Source of the DNA: Anaerolineae bacterium
GTDB taxonomy: Bacteria > Desulfobacterota > Desulfobacteria > Desulfobacterales > ETH-SRB1
NCBI GenBank assembly: GCA_035529315.1
Contig: DATKWZ010000050.1
Span: forward strand, 1 to 35,751
DNA length: 35,751 nt
Direction: 5' to 3'
Shown: positions 34,401 to 35,751 of the stretch, piece by piece
Numbering within the stretch: position 1 is the stretch's first letter
Layout of the letters: every line of letters starts with the position of its first letter
Program-made: the position numbers and the translations under genes
Notes under the pieces: model-generated
Seen by the model: only the letters and a program-made list of their open reading frames with translations
What the model was told of the DNA's origin: nothing
Database searches by the model: none

Positions 34401-35084
34401 TATCTGCATGATACTGTTCTGATAATTTTTGTAAATTTCCGCCTTTTTTGCCTGACGTTTCAGGGTGGCCATCTGGTGCTTTATTTCGGCAATTATATCT
34501 GCAACACGTAAAAGATTCTGGTTGGTACTGTATATTTTTCGAAGAGCTTCATTTTTCTGGTTCTTATAACGGGTAACTCCTGCCGCCTCCTCAATAAAAG
34601 CCCTTCTTTCTTCCGGCCCTGCTTCAGTAATTGCGCCTATATTCCCCTGTTGAATTACGGCGTACGATTTTGCCCCCATGCCGCTTCCCATAAATATATT
34701 ATGTATGTCTTTGAGGCGACAGGCCTGTTTATTTATCGAATAGACGCTTTCGCCTGACCGGTAAAGGCGTCTTGTTAACATAATTTCCGTAAAGTCCTTT
34801 AATTCTGCGGGAGAATCGCCATTGTCGTTGGAAATTGTTAAGGCAACCTCTGCCATATTCAATACAGGCTTTCCGTTTGAACCGGCGAATATGACATCTT
34901 CCATAGATTTTCCGCGGAGTTGTCTTACGCTTTGTTCTCCCATAACCCATCTTAGCGCATCAACTATATTGCTTTTGCCGCAACCATTTGGGCCGACGAT
35001 CGCTGAAATACCAGGATGAAATTCAATGGAGGTTTTATCGGAAAACGATTTAAATCCTGCTATTTCCAACTTTTTAAGTTTCAT
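31494..35084 (-). CDS. smc: Chromosome partition protein SMC
   Basis: SMC is the condensin ATPase that folds and separates chromosomes with ScpA and ScpB. The 1196-residue protein shows the N-terminal head with Walker A GPNGCGKSN (31-39) and a Q-loop region. Two long coiled coils surround a hinge at about 520-640 containing FIPVSSIKQI and GIMIGGSKDNG. The C-terminal head has the ABC signature LSGGEKAL (starting 1106) and Walker B CLMDEIDAPLDDAN with the catalytic glutamate at 1135. No frameshift or break is seen over the whole length. GGAG is about 11 bases before the ATG. Transcription continues into ftsY. Confidence 0.97.
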   Translation of the reverse strand: MKLKKLEIAGFKSFSDKTSIEFHPGISAIVGPNGCGKSNIVDALRWVMGEQSVRQLRGKSMEDVIFAGSNGKPVLNMAEVALTISNDNGDSPAELKDFTEIMLTRRLYRSGESVYSINKQACRLKDIHNIFMGSGMGAKSYAVIQQGNIGAITEAGPEERRAFIEEAAGVTRYKNQKNEALRKIYSTNQNLLRVADIIAEIKHQMATLKRQAKKAEIYKNYQNSIMQIDILIGLYYYDDYTMQIEKTDLLLKSLNDTNIGHTSKLKKLDAAVEEIKFQHLQKVQEISDQKTRKFEHQRAIDKIENDLGHLRRDIERLGNEAGEFEINRKNLEEKNQNILSEIDKVKNQNKSLKEEIKNATYTLGLKQSASKEIKDKLSELGQQIEAYKTNLMGIVAREAQYKNIYQNAVNNKESLNGRLKRTKEEKAAASSKIISTQHLETKAKSRLNSLTAEAGEIGRRIDTMQKRLAEKNNLLGKQVKLVQTLDIEHNKVRSQYLTLKKMEDNFEWYKDGVRAIMKAQDQTPGGQSGNTQENQHKLAADAIGLIADIIEPEPSFETAVEAVLGESLQYILVKDQEAALCFINYLQSTSAGRSGFIPVSSIKQIDFSHEKMPDVQKRLINHVSIKQGFEKIIEAVLGNVVVASDIKEAITEYNNNDLLQTIVTKNGDIVSNQGIMIGGSKDNGIGILAKKQKLKELELLINSLEQQLIAARNDQKELEAEVRKIESNMQREIEHKSAVRQNEIEAEKFLYKITEDLKHAGNHLEIVSFEQDQLLDEKNNIDKEIAKYNKELFEITNSVKTAQDKVAETSKKIDSVSSEMEGFNQRIMDLNLELTALNAKLENSNNTLRRLEEFSDDGVKQLGQLSLEIKQKNQKRETLKQKVVEYEQSLSSMYNDMKSLEQALESNKAEYQNIAAQLQENDGIVSDIHSKRKDVLQKIQMLELEQSQRHIKQEAISGRLAELYHKPLSLLRPNASEIPEMPVDKMEDKLAEYRKKIANIGDVNLAAIKEYKQLETRFDFMNNQYNDLVKALEDLQNVIKKINKITQKRFIDTFNLINTKLSEVFPQLFDGGSASLILTHPNNLLETGVELMVHPRGKKLTRISLLSGGEKALSAIAFIFSIFLIKPTSFCLMDEIDAPLDDANIFRFNDLLKIIGSKSQIIMITHNKKTMEFADMLFGVTMEKQGISKIVSANLA

Positions 35085-35251
35085 ACAGGGAAATCTCCTG
35101 TGTTATTGGTTTAAGGTCTCAAAAAGCATTTAAGTCTAAATTTAAAATAAATAACAAGAAACATTTGACTTGTAAAGCAAAAAGCACAAATTGCTGTATA
35201 ATTTTGTTGCATAAATACAATATATGGTATAGTGTATTTTAGTAAGAGTTT

Positions 35252-35267
35252 GAGGCCTTTGCAAAAT
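35252..35267. repeat. GAGGCCTTTGCAAAAT dispersed motif
   Basis: This is a near copy of the motif at 13778-13791 and is related to the inverted-repeat arm at 23892-23905. It lies in the gap before the small conserved-looking gene and downstream of AT-rich sequence with TATAAT and TATAGT boxes of uncertain use. Confidence 0.45.
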
Positions 35268-35322
35268 ACTCAATTTAACATTCGTCTTGCAGGTAAAAAT
35301 TAACTGTGATAGTTTTGTTATT

Positions 35323-35655
35323 ATGAAACAGTATGTAATCGATGAGTTGAGACCAGTGGATTATGAAAAAATCCGGGCTTATCTGGATAAGAATTTTGAC
35401 GCTGCCGGTATAGATGGTATTTACTGGCTACCACTTGACCGGGATATCCTTAGCAATGTCCAAACAGAGCATACCGAATGTCAGCCATTTTATTTTGCTG
35501 TTAATTTAGGACCAATGATTATGGCCTGCGAACTTCTGGTACGCAGTAAAAATATAATTAGATGCAACTGTGTCGGCTATGCAACAGAAAAACAGCGTAA
35601 CTGGTTTATTCAAACTATTGATGCTATATTCGAGAAGCTTGAGATCAAAACATGA
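35323..35655 (+). CDS. Conserved-looking hypothetical protein, 110 aa
   Basis: From MKQYVIDELRPVDYEKIRAY the protein is 110 residues, soluble, without signal peptide or metal motif. It contains GIDGIYWLPLDRDILSN, HTECQPFYFAVNLGPMIMACELLVRSK, RCNCVGYATEKQRNWFIQTIDAIFEKLEI. The four cysteines are not in a zinc-ribbon spacing. The frame could begin 12 codons earlier at a TTG, but that part has no sequence character and overlaps no ribosome site. I recall similar short proteins in sulfate reducers without an assigned function. It is followed 15 bases later by the partial membrane-protein gene on the same strand. Confidence 0.7.
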   Translation: MKQYVIDELRPVDYEKIRAYLDKNFDAAGIDGIYWLPLDRDILSNVQTEHTECQPFYFAVNLGPMIMACELLVRSKNIIRCNCVGYATEKQRNWFIQTIDAIFEKLEIKT

Positions 35656-35670
35656 TCAACTGATATCACT

Positions 35671-35751
35671 ATGATACGAACCCCGTTAATTGCTATATGG
35701 GTTGTGCTTGTAACAATTTTTTTCAGTATTTCGGCAATTATTGTTTCTTTT
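35671..35751 (+). CDS. Start of a membrane protein, cut by the window end
   Basis: An open frame of 27 codons begins MIRTPLIAIWVVLVTIFF and remains open to the window edge. It encodes a single hydrophobic N-terminal segment. This resembles the anchor of PlsC-type 1-acylglycerol-3-phosphate acyltransferases in related genomes, but no catalytic motif is within the window, so the name is not claimed. It starts 15 bases after the preceding stop, without a strong ribosome site. Confidence 0.5.
   Translation, partial: MIRTPLIAIWVVLVTIFFSISAIIVSF

Noticed and set aside
1-35751. CRISPR arrays, tRNA or rRNA genes, prophage
   Set aside because: No regularly spaced repeats, cloverleaf-like or rRNA-like segments, or phage structural genes were noticed by eye.

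Overview
The window looks like a chromosomal segment of a sulfate-reducing member of the Desulfobacterota, most like Desulfobacterales. The main evidence is a reductive-type dsrA-dsrB-dsrD locus followed by a dsrN/cbiA-type amidase, together with the siroheme-dependent heme genes ahbC-hemB-ahbD. The class III ribonucleotide reductase fits an anaerobe. Base composition is moderate to AT-rich, and most genes are housekeeping genes of normal length.

Layout. Bases 1-4106 (minus strand): the N-terminal part of a multi-pass membrane protein of the TPR/GT-C type, mutL (endonuclease-type), a 59-residue conserved-looking small protein, and dapA behind a good sigma70-type promoter. Bases 4432-6321 (plus): a five-repeat TPR protein and an unrecognised 394-residue protein. 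Bases 6322-11157 (plus): a terminator, a promoter, an 11-bp-phased triple repeat and a structured leader, then dsrA, dsrB, dsrD, a terminator and dsrN. Bases 11158-17691: a 475-bp gene-free stretch with a REP-like relic, typA/bipA, an isochorismatase-type pseudogene with a large internal deletion, then hisC-cmk-rpsA. Bases 17704-18764: a MITE-like inverted repeat and sppA. Bases 18761-23817 (minus): a ClpX-like AAA+ unfoldase gene, ahbC, hemB and ahbD, tightly packed. Bases 23959-25364 (minus): a CBS-pair protein, a small lipoprotein and a small membrane protein. Bases 25528-29875 (plus): a ChaN-like lipoprotein, nrdD-nrdG and acylphosphatase. Bases 29940-35084 (minus): HU, ftsY and smc. Bases 35323-35751 (plus): a small conserved-looking protein and the start of a membrane protein.

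How the genes fit together. Several loci meet at siroheme. DsrAB uses siroheme to reduce sulfite, DsrD is known as its activator, and DsrN is thought to amidate it. HemB supplies its precursor, AhbC and AhbD turn siroheme into heme, and a ChaN-like lipoprotein may bind heme at the envelope. The two least explained protein genes are the 394-residue protein just upstream of dsrAB and the ClpX-like unfoldase leading the heme operon. Intergenic regions carry several families of short dispersed repeats. No tRNA, rRNA, CRISPR array, transposase or prophage gene was seen.
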